A stretch of DNA of 54,686 nucleotides, taken from the NCBI GenBank assembly GCA_900543695.1, contig UQSG01000019.1, positions 1-54,686 of the forward strand, given 5' to 3'. Positions 7,533-16,490 of the stretch are shown piece after piece; within the stretch, counting starts at the first letter, position 1; every line of letters begins with the position of its first letter. Source of the DNA: an uncultured Clostridium sp. Its GTDB lineage: Bacteria > Bacillota > Clostridia > UBA1212 > UBA1255. The notes below the pieces were generated by a model, which was not told where the DNA came from, searched no databases, and saw only the letters and a list, made by a program, of their open reading frames with translations. Position numbers and translations under genes: made by a program.

Positions 7533-8780
7533 TCAGTCCAAGCCGAAAAAGGAAAGGATTTTCCGGATGAGACGCGTAAACCAGCCGGCCTTTTCCATAT
7601 CCTCACTCAAAACGATTTCTACGCGTCCGAGCTCCTTCTCCTCCAGCATATATACGATTTCCCCGACCGTTTCGCCCTTCTTTGCAGGCGCCTGAACCGT
7701 CTTTGTGATCTCTACCTTTTTCTCAATCTTATCGAAATCGTCTTTGTTCAGCAGAACTGAGAAATCGGCCGCCGCCTCGGTTTTAATTTTCTTTTCTTTG
7801 CCGTCTTTGATATTGATCTTCCGGACAAACGTTCCTTTTGTTTCAATCTGACGGTATTCAAACGCCGTCAGACCGTATTCCAGAAGCGTTCTGATTTCCG
7901 CGGCACGGTAATTCTCGTCGGCCGCCCCCACGATGACCGCCACGGAACGCGTCGATTCATCGGCGACGGTACCGACCATCGCATATCCGAATTCGGAATC
8001 GCTTCCCACCAGAAGGCCGTCGCTCTGCTGATAAAATTTCCCGCGCGTCAGATTATTTGACGAGACCATTTCAGTGTCGCCCTCCTGAGTCGATTCATGC
8101 TTGAACAGGCCGTACGTCAGCTTTGTATAATCCGTCACCGACGGGTACTTATTAAGCAGATCGCACGCCAGCACGGCAAGATCGTTTGCGGAAGTATACT
8201 GATCCTTTGCAATTCCGGTGCTGTCCGTATACAAAGTATTTTTCATGCCGAGCTCCGCCGCCTTCGCGTTCATCATGGCTACGAAATTCTGTTCCGTACC
8301 GCCCAGCCCCTCTGCCAGAACATACGCCGCGTCATTTGCCGATGCGATGCATACCGCCTCGATCGCCTGCTTTACGGTAATTTTTTCATGCTTATAGCCG
8401 TCAAGAAAAACCCTCGCTCTGCCCTCGGAGATCTTTTGCGCCGCCACCGAAACTTCGAACTGCGTATCCAGTGAAATTTTTCCCTCGCCGATCGCTTCAA
8501 AGGTCAGATACAGCGTCATCAGCTTCATGACGTTGCCCACGCGCACCTGTGCGTCTCCGTTCTTGTTCTGCATCACTAAATTGGCGTTCGCATTGCCCAG
8601 CGCGTAAGCCGTCGACGTGATGGCGTCCACCTTCGTCGTCTCATAAATCTCCGTAGCCTGCGTTTTCGAGAAATCAGCGGCTGCAAAAGACGACAAAACG
8701 AAAATATTCAATGTGGCGACCAGGATCGCCCCGCTGACTATTTTCGTCCAGAACCGTTTCATCCCTATGCACTTTTTCAC
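7533..8780 (-). CDS. DacF/PBP5-like D-alanyl-D-alanine carboxypeptidase homologue lacking catalytic residues
   Basis: The 415-residue protein has a signal peptide (about residues 1-35), a peptidase S11 domain (about 50-290), a PBP5 C-terminal beta domain and a C-terminal amphipathic helix (WFTRLIRKILSFFG) that would hold it to the membrane. Family members use a Ser in SxxK, SxN and KTG. Here the first motif reads N83-V-M-K86, with Asn for the nucleophilic Ser; the second is intact (S147-A-N149); and the third reads L257-V-G259 in place of K-T-G. The fold is therefore kept but the enzyme should not cleave peptides or bind penicillin covalently. The start is GTG at 8780 with AAAGGAG ten bases upstream. 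An intact paralogue lies at 31463-32788. Confidence 0.85.
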   Translation of the reverse strand: MKKCIGMKRFWTKIVSGAILVATLNIFVLSSFAAADFSKTQATEIYETTKVDAITSTAYALGNANANLVMQNKNGDAQVRVGNVMKLMTLYLTFEAIGEGKISLDTQFEVSVAAQKISEGRARVFLDGYKHEKITVKQAIEAVCIASANDAAYVLAEGLGGTEQNFVAMMNAKAAELGMKNTLYTDSTGIAKDQYTSANDLAVLACDLLNKYPSVTDYTKLTYGLFKHESTQEGDTEMVSSNNLTRGKFYQQSDGLLVGSDSEFGYAMVGTVADESTRSVAVIVGAADENYRAAEIRTLLEYGLTAFEYRQIETKGTFVRKINIKDGKEKKIKTEAAADFSVLLNKDDFDKIEKKVEITKTVQAPAKKGETVGEIVYMLEEKELGRVEIVLSEDMEKAGWFTRLIRKILSFFGLD

Positions 8781-8814
8781 CTCAGCGACACTCCTTTTCT
8801 GTCAAAGCATGCCT

Positions 8815-9447
8815 TTATTCTTCTGTATTGCCGCAGAGCCCCCGAACCGCTTTGAAATCCTCTTCAAAGACCGTCCTGAGCCCCGGGTTGTAAATCTGGC
8901 TTGCCGGATGGTAAAGCGGTACGGACAGGAAAGGAGTTTCTTCTATTCTGATCTCGATCGCTTTTCCATGGCAGGTACCTAATTCCAGTATACCACAGTT
9001 CCCAATAAAACACAAAGCTTTTAGCGGCACGCTGCCAAGCGTTAAAATCAGCCTTGGCCTCAGGAAAATCAATTCCTCCCGGAGCCAGGGCAGGCTCAGC
9101 TGAATTTCGCGCGGCGACGCAGGACGGTTCGCATACGTGCCGGGACGCTTTCCAGGGCGTGCCAGACGATATTTTACTGCGTTAGTTATATACAGACTTT
9201 CTCTTTTTATTCCTGTCGCAGCTAAAATTTCGTTGAGGATCGCGCCCGCTTTTCCTACGAACGGCTTTCCAAGCCGAACCTCCTCTTTTCCCGGCGCTTC
9301 GCCGATCAGCACGGCGTCTGCGCGTTCCGGTCCGGAGCCATATACGAACTGCAGAGGCCCGGTCCGGGCGTACAGCTTCAAATCCTCCGACACCTCGCGT
9401 TCCAATTTTTCCCGGTAAAAAGTGTTGATATCCTCAAATGATTTCAT
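8815..9447 (-). CDS. Uracil-DNA glycosylase superfamily protein without iron-sulfur cysteines
   Basis: The 210-residue protein has the UDG-superfamily motif A (GEAPGKEEVRLGKPFVGKAG, about residues 50-69), the TNAVKYR segment, the strand LILTLGSVPLKAL and the motif C segment VPLYHPAS. In family 4 enzymes four cysteines hold a 4Fe-4S cluster. Here the N-terminal CxxC pair is absent and the cysteine after TNVVK is Tyr, so the cluster is probably lost. It begins inside the last codons of another UDG gene (14-base overlap, GAGAGG ribosome site) and ends the arginine operon. It could excise uracil or act on another damaged base. Function of this variant is not known to me. Confidence 0.8.
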   Translation of the reverse strand: MKSFEDINTFYREKLEREVSEDLKLYARTGPLQFVYGSGPERADAVLIGEAPGKEEVRLGKPFVGKAGAILNEILAATGIKRESLYITNAVKYRLARPGKRPGTYANRPASPREIQLSLPWLREELIFLRPRLILTLGSVPLKALCFIGNCGILELGTCHGKAIEIRIEETPFLSVPLYHPASQIYNPGLRTVFEEDFKAVRGLCGNTEE

Positions 9448-9985
9448 GAAGCCTCTCTTGAACGGCCTTCAGATCCCGCCACATAAAAATTTTTTTCGAT
9501 TCGTCTCGCAGAAGTGCGGCGGGATGATATGTCGCCGTAAAATATGTGCCTTTTTTTTCATGCCACGTTCCGCGCACTGCGGTAATTTTGGCCTCGGGAC
9601 CGATCAGGGCCGTGGAGGCGACCGATCCCAGACAGACCACGATTTTCGGCTGAATCAGCCGGAACTGCTCTCTAAGATATGGCAGGCATGCCTCCGTCTC
9701 TTCCCGAAGCGGATTACGGTTTTGCGGCGGCCGGCATTTAACGACATTTGTAATATAATAAAGCTCCGGAGTAAACCCGCACGCCTCCAGCGCAAGATCC
9801 AGCAGCTTGCCGGCCTGCCCCACAAACGGAACGCCCTGTTCATCCTCCTGCGCACCCGGGCCCTCTCCCACAAACAAAAGCGGCGCGCTGCGGTTTCCCT
9901 TTCCAAACACCACGTTTTTGCGTGTCTGCGCCAGCGCGCAGCGGCGGCAGCGGGCGCAGAGATCCGTAAGCGCCTCCCACGTCAT
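9434..9985 (-). CDS. Family 4 (iron-sulfur) uracil-DNA glycosylase
   Basis: The 183-residue enzyme has all family 4 marks: an N-terminal cysteine cluster (LCARCRRCAL), motif A GEGPGAQEDEQGVPFVGQAG, a third cluster cysteine in TNVVKCRPPQNRNP, a fourth in EACLPYL, and motif C TYHPAALLRD. It removes uracil from DNA at the start of base excision repair. The ATG at 9985 forms an ATGA overlap with the argF stop; a GTG at 9997 is in frame but less likely. Co-transcription with arginine genes has no evident metabolic reason and probably reflects operon growth. The next gene is a diverged paralogue. Confidence 0.9.
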   Translation of the reverse strand: MTWEALTDLCARCRRCALAQTRKNVVFGKGNRSAPLLFVGEGPGAQEDEQGVPFVGQAGKLLDLALEACGFTPELYYITNVVKCRPPQNRNPLREETEACLPYLREQFRLIQPKIVVCLGSVASTALIGPEAKITAVRGTWHEKKGTYFTATYHPAALLRDESKKIFMWRDLKAVQERLHEII

Positions 9986-10887
9986 GGCGCCAGACACTTT
10001 ACGAGAACCGCTTTCTGCACGTGCAGACGGTTTTCTGCCTCGTCGAAAATTTCTGCGGCGTGCGCTTCGAAAACTTCGGCGGTAATTTCCTCGCCCCTGT
10101 GCGCGGGGAGACAGTGCTGCACGATCGCGTCCCGCTTTGCGCAGGCCATTACGCGGTCGTTAATCTGGTAATTTGCAAAAACTTTCTGCCGCTCGGCTGC
10201 CTCAGCCTCCTGTCCCATCGATGCCCAGACATCGGTATAAAGGACATCCGCGTCGGCAGCGGCTTCAAGAATATTTTCGGTACACTGAAATTCTCCGTTT
10301 TCTGCCGCCCATTTCATAATTTCCGCGTCCGGACGGTAGCCCTCCGGGCACGCGACGCTGACCTTCATGCCGAGCTTAATACCGCCTACGATCAGCGAGT
10401 TGGCCATGTTGTTGCCGTCTCCGATATAGGTCAGCTTATTCCCCCGGATAGCGCCCTTATACTCCCGGATCGTCATCAGATCGGCGAGAACCTGACAGGG
10501 ATGACAATAATCCGTCAGTCCGTTGATTACCGGTACAGAACCATATTCCGCAAGCTTTTCCACTTCCTCCTGGCTGTATGTGCGAATCATGATTCCGTCC
10601 AGATAACGAGATAAAACACGCGCAGTGTCTTCGATCGGCTCGCCTCTTCCGATCTGCAGATCGTGCGAGCTCAAAAACAGAGCCGATCCGCCGAGATCAT
10701 ACATTCCAACCTCGAATGAGACACGCGTCCGCGTAGACGATTTCTGGAAAATCATTCCCAGCGTCTTTCCTGCAAGACGTTTATGCTCAATTCCATGCTT
10801 TTTTTCATATTTCAGCTGATCCGCCGTATTAAGAATACTGCAGATTTCTTCCTTGCTCAGATCCATGAGCTTCAGCAGATGCTTCAT
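9982..10887 (-). CDS. argF: Ornithine carbamoyltransferase
   Basis: The 301-residue enzyme has the carbamoyl-phosphate loop SSTRTRVSFE (about residue 50), HPCQVLADL and the ornithine-binding HCLPAHRG. It converts ornithine and carbamoyl phosphate to citrulline, the step before ArgG. Start and stop both overlap neighbours by ATGA (argD upstream, UDG downstream). The carbamoyl phosphate synthase genes are not in the window. Length matches anabolic OTCs. Confidence 0.96.
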   Translation of the reverse strand: MKHLLKLMDLSKEEICSILNTADQLKYEKKHGIEHKRLAGKTLGMIFQKSSTRTRVSFEVGMYDLGGSALFLSSHDLQIGRGEPIEDTARVLSRYLDGIMIRTYSQEEVEKLAEYGSVPVINGLTDYCHPCQVLADLMTIREYKGAIRGNKLTYIGDGNNMANSLIVGGIKLGMKVSVACPEGYRPDAEIMKWAAENGEFQCTENILEAAADADVLYTDVWASMGQEAEAAERQKVFANYQINDRVMACAKRDAIVQHCLPAHRGEEITAEVFEAHAAEIFDEAENRLHVQKAVLVKCLAP

Positions 10888-12077
10888 TTTGCAATAACCT
10901 CCTTTAAAATTCCGATTGCTTCCCTGAGCTCTTCCTCTTTGATATTCAGCGGCGGGAGCAGGCGCACCTTTGTTTTTGCGCTGAGCACAAGTACGCCGCG
11001 TTCCATTGCGTCTTTAATCACTTCTGCCGCGGGGCGCTCTGTTTCGATGCCGAGCATCAGTCCGAGCCCGGTGACAGATTTTACGCCCTTCGCGCCCTGC
11101 AGCGCATTCCGGATCCACGCGCCCTTCTCACGTACCGAGGCGAGCAGCGGCTCATCGATCCGGCTCAGGATATTGTACGCGCCGGCGCAGCAGACGGGAT
11201 TTCCGCCAAAGGTAGAGCCGTGCGTTCCCGGCGTAAAAACATCCTGCATTTTTTCGCCCAGCATCGTAACGCCCAGCGGGAGGCCGCCGCCGATTCCCTT
11301 TGCCGTCGTTACGATATCCGGCAGGATTCCGTACTGCATATATGCGTAAAGCGTCCCCGTTCTTCCATTGCCCGTCTGTACCTCGTCCGCAATCATAAGA
11401 AGATCGTTTTCCGCCGCCAGCGATTCGATTGTTTTTACAAAATCCTTCGACAGGACGTGAATACCGCCCTCTCCCTGCACGAGCTCGAACATCACTGCGC
11501 AGCAGCGGTGCTGGCGGATCAGCCGTTTCAGTTCCTCTGGATCATCCGGCGCGCAGTATGCGAAGCCTTCCGTGAAAGGCCCGAATTTCGTGTGAAACGC
11601 ATCCTGTCCCGTTGCGGAAAGCGTCGTCACCGTTCTGCCGTGAAAGCTGTTTTTCAGCGTAATGATCGTATGTCTGCCTTCCCCGTATTTTTGATAGGAA
11701 TATAAGCGGGCGGCTTTGATGGCGCATTCATTTGCCTCCGCCCCCGAATTGCTGAAAAACACCTTCTTCATTCCCGTTTTTGTGCAAAGCAGCTCGGCGA
11801 GCTTCACGCATGGCTCCGTATAGTAGAGATTCGAGGCATGCTGCAGCGTTCGGATTTGTTCGATCACGGCATTTTCCCAAGCAGCATCACACATGCCGAA
11901 AATATTTACGGCAATCCCGCTCCCCAGATCAATGTATCGTTTTCCATCGCTGTCTTCGAGCAGCGCGCCCCTCCCCCGCGCGAGCGCGACGGGAAACCGG
12001 CCGTACGTATGGGCGATATATTCGCCGTCCTTCTGAAAAATGTCTTTCATCCTTTCTGCGCCTCCGTAAACTTTCAT
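10884..12077 (-). CDS. argD: Acetylornithine aminotransferase
   Basis: The 397-residue class III PLP aminotransferase shows DLGSGIAVN, FSNSGAEANECAIKAAR, FHGRTVTTLSATGQ, IADEVQTGNGRTG and the PLP lysine in TTAKGIGGGLPLG. It transfers an amino group from glutamate to N-acetylglutamate semialdehyde in ornithine synthesis. ATGA overlaps join it to argB and argF. ArgD and succinylornithine or GABA aminotransferases are alike, but the operon fixes the role. Confidence 0.95.
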   Translation of the reverse strand: MKVYGGAERMKDIFQKDGEYIAHTYGRFPVALARGRGALLEDSDGKRYIDLGSGIAVNIFGMCDAAWENAVIEQIRTLQHASNLYYTEPCVKLAELLCTKTGMKKVFFSNSGAEANECAIKAARLYSYQKYGEGRHTIITLKNSFHGRTVTTLSATGQDAFHTKFGPFTEGFAYCAPDDPEELKRLIRQHRCCAVMFELVQGEGGIHVLSKDFVKTIESLAAENDLLMIADEVQTGNGRTGTLYAYMQYGILPDIVTTAKGIGGGLPLGVTMLGEKMQDVFTPGTHGSTFGGNPVCCAGAYNILSRIDEPLLASVREKGAWIRNALQGAKGVKSVTGLGLMLGIETERPAAEVIKDAMERGVLVLSAKTKVRLLPPLNIKEEELREAIGILKEVIAK

Positions 12078-12931
12078 CCCTCGGTAAACATGGTCCCGAT
12101 TCCTTCATCCGTCAGCGTTTCGATCAGGATCGAATGCGGGATTCTGCCGTCAATAATAAATACCCTGTTTACGCCTCTGCGGATCGCTTCGATGCAGCAT
12201 TCCACCTTCGGAATCATGCCTCCAGAAATGATCCCGTCCCGCATCAGCGTGGGCGCGTCGCTGACCTGAATCTGCGGAATCAGAGAGTCCGGATCGTCTT
12301 TATCGCGTAAAATGCCGCTGATATCTGTCATGGAAATCAGGCTTTCCGCTCTGAGCATCCCGGCGATCCTGGAGGCTGCGGTATCCGCGTTGATGTTGTA
12401 AACGTTCCCCTCGGAATCGCATCCAACCGTGGAAATCACAGGGATATAGCCCTTTTCCAGAACGTCGAGAATCAGCTGCGTATCGACGTTTGTGATTTCT
12501 CCGACATATCCCAGGGCCGGATCGAGCTGTCTGGCTTCGATCATGTGCCCGTCCGCGCCGCTGAGGCCGATCGCACGGCCGCCCGTATTTTGCAAAAGAT
12601 TAACGAGGCTCTTATTGATTTTACCGGCAAGCACCATCTGAACGATCTCCGCGGTCTCCGCATCCGTTACGCGCAGTCCATTGACAAATTCAGAGCGTTT
12701 TCCGATTTTCTGAAGCATTTCGCTGATTTCCGGACCGCCGCCGTGTACGAGCACGACCTTGATGCCGATCAAAGACAGCAGTACGATGTCACCCATGACT
12801 GCCTTCTTCAGTTCCTCATTGATCATCGCGTTGCCGCCGTATTTTACCACGATGATTTTATTGTAATATTTTTGAATATAGGGAAGCGCGTGGATCAAAA
12901 CCTCCGCGCGCTGCGCGTTGCTGAGTTCCAT
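12074..12931 (-). CDS. argB: Acetylglutamate kinase
   Basis: The 285-residue amino-acid kinase has VVKYGGNAM, LVHGGGPEI (about residue 67), NINADTAASRIAG and GGMIPKVECC. It phosphorylates N-acetylglutamate. I chose the ATG at 12931 because GAGGTG sits seven bases upstream; a GTG at 12946 would overlap the argJ stop (GTGA) and is the alternative. Feedback inhibition by arginine is usual where ArgJ recycles acetyl groups, and the N-terminal helix region linked to arginine sensing is present (VLIHALPYIQKYYNK), but this is family knowledge. Confidence 0.95.
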   Translation of the reverse strand: MELSNAQRAEVLIHALPYIQKYYNKIIVVKYGGNAMINEELKKAVMGDIVLLSLIGIKVVLVHGGGPEISEMLQKIGKRSEFVNGLRVTDAETAEIVQMVLAGKINKSLVNLLQNTGGRAIGLSGADGHMIEARQLDPALGYVGEITNVDTQLILDVLEKGYIPVISTVGCDSEGNVYNINADTAASRIAGMLRAESLISMTDISGILRDKDDPDSLIPQIQVSDAPTLMRDGIISGGMIPKVECCIEAIRRGVNRVFIIDGRIPHSILIETLTDEGIGTMFTEG

Positions 12932-12942
12932 AGAGCCACACC

Positions 12943-14172
12943 TCACGTTCTGTAATCGCCGTTAATTTTCACATAATCATAAGTCAGGTCGCAGCCCCAG
13001 GCCGTTGCCGTTTCGCTGCCGTCGTTCAGATCCACCAGAATGTCGATCTCTTTCTCCTGGAGAATTTCTTTTGCCTGTTCCTCGGAAAAGGGCACTCCGC
13101 TTCCGTTTTTGCAGACAGTAACCGTGCCTTTTCCTGAGCGGAACGCCACGTCGATCCGGCTGACGTCTACCAAAGCGCCGCTGTAGCCAATCGCGCAAAG
13201 CACTCTGCCCCAATTTGCATCGGCGCCGAACATCGCCGCTTTAAGCAGAGAAGAGCAGATAACCGATTTTGCCGTTTTCTGCGCGGCTTCAAGCGTCGGA
13301 GCGCCAGATACGCTGCATTCCAGCAGCTTCGTGGCTCCCTCCCCGTCTGCTGCAAGCATGCGGCTCAGCCGCACGGTCAGCATATGCAGCGCCCTGCAAA
13401 ACGTATCATAGGCAGCGCCCTCGGTGCTGATTTCGGCATTGCCGGCCATGCCATTTGAAAGGATCACAGCCATATCATTAGTAGAAGTATCCCCGTCAAT
13501 GCTGATCATGTTAAACGATGTTTTGACATCCTCGCGAAGCGCCCTTCCAAGCAGCTCCGGCGTGATCAGCGCATCGCACGTAATAAAAATCAGCATGGTC
13601 GCCATATTCGGATGGATCATTCCCGAGCCCTTTGCGATTCCGCCCATGCTGCACGGCACGCCGTCGATTTCAAAACGGACGGCAGCCTCTTTCACAATGG
13701 TGTCTGTTGTCATAATGGCCTCCGCGGCAAAGCGGCTGCCCTCCGGAGCCGCGGTAAGCCCGTCATAAAGCTCCGCAATAGAATTCCGGATCGGCGCCGT
13801 GTCAAGCGGCATCCCGATCACGCCCGTAGACGCGACTACGACGTTACTTTTTTCGATTCCGCACTGTTTGGCGGCAATCGCACACATTTCGGTCGCTTTT
13901 TCGTATCCGTCCGCATTGCAGGTATTTGCATTTCCGCTGTTGCAGACGATTACAGAAGCTCTGCCGTTTTCCAGGTTCTTCCGAGTAACCGCAATCGGCG
14001 CGCCCTTTACTAAATTCGTCGTATATACGGCCGCAGCGGCCGCTTCCTTCTCGCTGACAATCAGAGCCAGATCCCGTTTGCTTTTATTCTTGCGGATCCC
14101 GCAGTGTACCCCATTGGCTCGGAAGCCTTTTGCGGCGCAGACGCCGCCCTCCGTATATTTGCATTCTATCAT
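12943..14172 (-). CDS. argJ: Glutamate N-acetyltransferase / amino-acid acetyltransferase
   Basis: The 409-residue ArgJ is a self-cleaving Ntn-type enzyme. The cleavage and nucleophile Thr is T192 in MATMLIF, preceded by GGIAKGSGMIHPN; the late segment GADANWGRVLCAIGYSG is also conserved. It moves the acetyl group from N-acetylornithine to glutamate and so makes the pathway cyclic, which fits the absence of argA and argE. The ATG at 14172 overlaps the argC stop (ATGA). An in-frame start 48 bases upstream lies inside argC and is unlikely. Confidence 0.95.
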   Translation of the reverse strand: MIECKYTEGGVCAAKGFRANGVHCGIRKNKSKRDLALIVSEKEAAAAAVYTTNLVKGAPIAVTRKNLENGRASVIVCNSGNANTCNADGYEKATEMCAIAAKQCGIEKSNVVVASTGVIGMPLDTAPIRNSIAELYDGLTAAPEGSRFAAEAIMTTDTIVKEAAVRFEIDGVPCSMGGIAKGSGMIHPNMATMLIFITCDALITPELLGRALREDVKTSFNMISIDGDTSTNDMAVILSNGMAGNAEISTEGAAYDTFCRALHMLTVRLSRMLAADGEGATKLLECSVSGAPTLEAAQKTAKSVICSSLLKAAMFGADANWGRVLCAIGYSGALVDVSRIDVAFRSGKGTVTVCKNGSGVPFSEEQAKEILQEKEIDILVDLNDGSETATAWGCDLTYDYVKINGDYRT

Positions 14173-15110
14173 AAATCCAATCCTTTCTTCGGATCTGCTC
14201 CCATTTTCAGATTCATACATTCAACCGCCGCGCCGGACGCGCCTTTTCCCAGGTTGTCATACTGCGCAATGAGCAAAATCCGCTCTTCATTCCCGCATAC
14301 GCCAATTCGCATGGAATCTTTTCCTGCGCAGCCCGCGCCGGAGATAAAGCCCCCCGCTCCGAAGTCCGTAAGATCGTCCGTATAGGATACGATCGGCCCG
14401 GGATACTGTCTTCGGTACAGACTCCGGATCGCTTCACACGTTACGCCCTCCGGCAGCTGCCGGGAAAATACGGGAACGGTCATCACCATTCCGCTGTAGA
14501 AATCAGAAACCACCGGGCAGAAGATCGGTGCGTGCTCCAGCTCCGTTACGTGCTGCATTTCCTTCAGATGCTTATGCCGCTGTGTCAGGCCATATTGCCG
14601 CGGCGCGTCCAAAAGCGGATCTCTGTCCCCAGCCTCGTATTCCGCGATCATTTTCTTTCCGCCGCCGCTGTAGCCCGTGACGCTGTGCGAGGTCAGAAAC
14701 GCGGAACGCGGCAGAAGCCCGTATTTTACCAGCGGATAAACGAGCGCGATAAAGCCCCCGGCATGGCAGCCCGGTACCGCGATCCGCCGGCTTTCCTGTA
14801 CACCCCGCAAATGCGCCTCGGACAGCTCCGGAAACCCATAGGCCCAGCCCGGACTCGTGCGATGCGCCGTAGAAGTATCAATGAGCACCGTATTCGGGTT
14901 CTCCGTCATCCGTTCAGCCTCCACCGCCGCGGCGTCTGGAAGACACAGAAAAGAAATATCACTTTCGTTGATTGCGCTTCTGCGCTTCTCGGGATCCTTG
15001 CGGTCCGTCTCCGGGAGTACGATGAGTTCAATATCGTCTCTCGCGCTGAGCCTGTCCCAGATCCGAAGGCCCGTGGTGCCTTCCCTGCCGTCAATAAATA
15101 CTTTCGTCAT
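14169..15110 (-). CDS. argC: N-acetyl-gamma-glutamyl-phosphate reductase, type 2
   Basis: The 313-residue protein is the short type 2 form of ArgC. It opens VFIDGREGTTGLRI (NADP-binding), has FLCLPDAA and LIDTSTAHR, and its catalytic Cys is C115 in VPGCHAGG. It reduces N-acetylglutamyl phosphate to the semialdehyde. It overlaps the end of argH by 20 bases and argJ by ATGA. The type 2 form differs from the 345-residue ArgC usual in Bacillus. Confidence 0.94.
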   Translation of the reverse strand: MTKVFIDGREGTTGLRIWDRLSARDDIELIVLPETDRKDPEKRRSAINESDISFLCLPDAAAVEAERMTENPNTVLIDTSTAHRTSPGWAYGFPELSEAHLRGVQESRRIAVPGCHAGGFIALVYPLVKYGLLPRSAFLTSHSVTGYSGGGKKMIAEYEAGDRDPLLDAPRQYGLTQRHKHLKEMQHVTELEHAPIFCPVVSDFYSGMVMTVPVFSRQLPEGVTCEAIRSLYRRQYPGPIVSYTDDLTDFGAGGFISGAGCAGKDSMRIGVCGNEERILLIAQYDNLGKGASGAAVECMNLKMGADPKKGLDL

Positions 15111-16482
15111 GCTTTAAAAACTCCATTACCTGTGCGATTTGTTTTTCCACGGAGGCTACAGATGTGCCCCCCTCGGAAATGCGCCTGTCTACGCAGGCCT
15201 CCAGACGAATTGCCTCATACAGATCGTTTTCAAACAGCGGACTGAAGGTTTTGTATTCCTCCAGAGACAGCGTTTCCAATACTTTCCTCTCGCGGATGCA
15301 GTAAGCTACAAGTTGTCCCGTGATTTTGTAGGCGCTTCGGAAGGGCAGCCCCTTTTTCACCAGATAATCCGCCAGATCCGTCGCATTGATAAAGCCCTGC
15401 TGCGCCGCCCGGCGCATATTCTCTCTGCATACCGTTAACGTGCGGATCATCGGGGCGAACACTTCCAGGCATTTCTGCACCGTTTCCAGACTGTCAAAGA
15501 CGGCCTCCTTATCCTCCTGCATATCCTTGTTATACGCAAGCGGCAGTCCCTTGAGCATGGTCAGAAGCGTAATCAGGCTGCCGTAAACACGTCCCGTCTT
15601 GCCGCGGACAAGCTCTGCCATATCAGGATTCTTCTTCTGCGGCATGATGCTTGAGCCCGTTGTAAACGAGTCGTCCAGCTCAATAAATTTAAATTCCCAG
15701 GAGGACCAGAGCACAATTTCCTCGGCAAAGCGAGAAAGGTGCATCATAATCAGGGAAAATGCCGCGCACAGCTCGACGCAGAAATCGCGGTCCGATACGC
15801 CGTCGATGCTGTTTGCCGTAACGCCGTCAAACCCAAGCTTTTCCGCCGTAAGCCGCCGGTCTGTATCATATGTCGTTCCCGCAAGCGCACAGCTTCCGAG
15901 CGGAGAAACATTCATTCGCTTCACGGCGTCCCGGAGCCGTCCGATATCCCGGAGAAACATCATAGCATACGCCATCAGGTGATGTCCGAACGTGATCGGC
16001 TGCGCGCGCTGCAAATGCGTATAGCCCGGTAAAATGGCATCTTTATTCTGTTCCGCCTGCTGCGTAACGGCGCGGATGGTATCCTTAAGCAGAGAAATGA
16101 TTTTATGCGTCTCGTCGCGGAGATACATTCTCAGGTCAAGCGCGACCTGATCGTTTCTGCTTCTTGCGGTATGAAGCCGCCTGCCGGTATCTCCGATCCG
16201 CTTCGTAAGCTCCGCTTCCACAAACATATGGATATCTTCGCACGAAAGATCGATCTGTAGCCTTCCTGCATCCAGGTCTTCGAGAATCCCCTGCAGAGCG
16301 GCAATAATCTTCTCAGCATCTTCTCCGGAAATAATATTCCGCGCGCCAAGCATCGCGGCATGCGCCATCGAACCCGTAATATCCTGCCGGTACAGCTTTG
16401 AATCGAATGATATGGAGGAATTAAAATCGTCGGCCGTTTCGTCAAGCGCCTTTGCGAAGCGGCCCGCCCACAGTTTTTCCAT
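15091..16482 (-). CDS. argH: Argininosuccinate lyase
   Basis: The 463-residue fumarase/aspartase superfamily enzyme has HTARSRNDQVALDLRMYLRD, GYTHLQRAQP and the flexible catalytic loop GSSIMPQKKNPD. It splits argininosuccinate into arginine and fumarate. It begins eight bases after argG with AAGGAG before the ATG. Length is typical. Confidence 0.96.
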   Translation of the reverse strand: MEKLWAGRFAKALDETADDFNSSISFDSKLYRQDITGSMAHAAMLGARNIISGEDAEKIIAALQGILEDLDAGRLQIDLSCEDIHMFVEAELTKRIGDTGRRLHTARSRNDQVALDLRMYLRDETHKIISLLKDTIRAVTQQAEQNKDAILPGYTHLQRAQPITFGHHLMAYAMMFLRDIGRLRDAVKRMNVSPLGSCALAGTTYDTDRRLTAEKLGFDGVTANSIDGVSDRDFCVELCAAFSLIMMHLSRFAEEIVLWSSWEFKFIELDDSFTTGSSIMPQKKNPDMAELVRGKTGRVYGSLITLLTMLKGLPLAYNKDMQEDKEAVFDSLETVQKCLEVFAPMIRTLTVCRENMRRAAQQGFINATDLADYLVKKGLPFRSAYKITGQLVAYCIRERKVLETLSLEEYKTFSPLFENDLYEAIRLEACVDRRISEGGTSVASVEKQIAQVMEFLKHDESIY

Positions 16483-16490
16483 AGAACTCC

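Noticed and set aside
14761..14790. GGTACCGCG, as in the T-box antiterminator
   Set aside because: It lies inside argC coding sequence (the codons around the catalytic-Cys region) with no stem I or terminator nearby.
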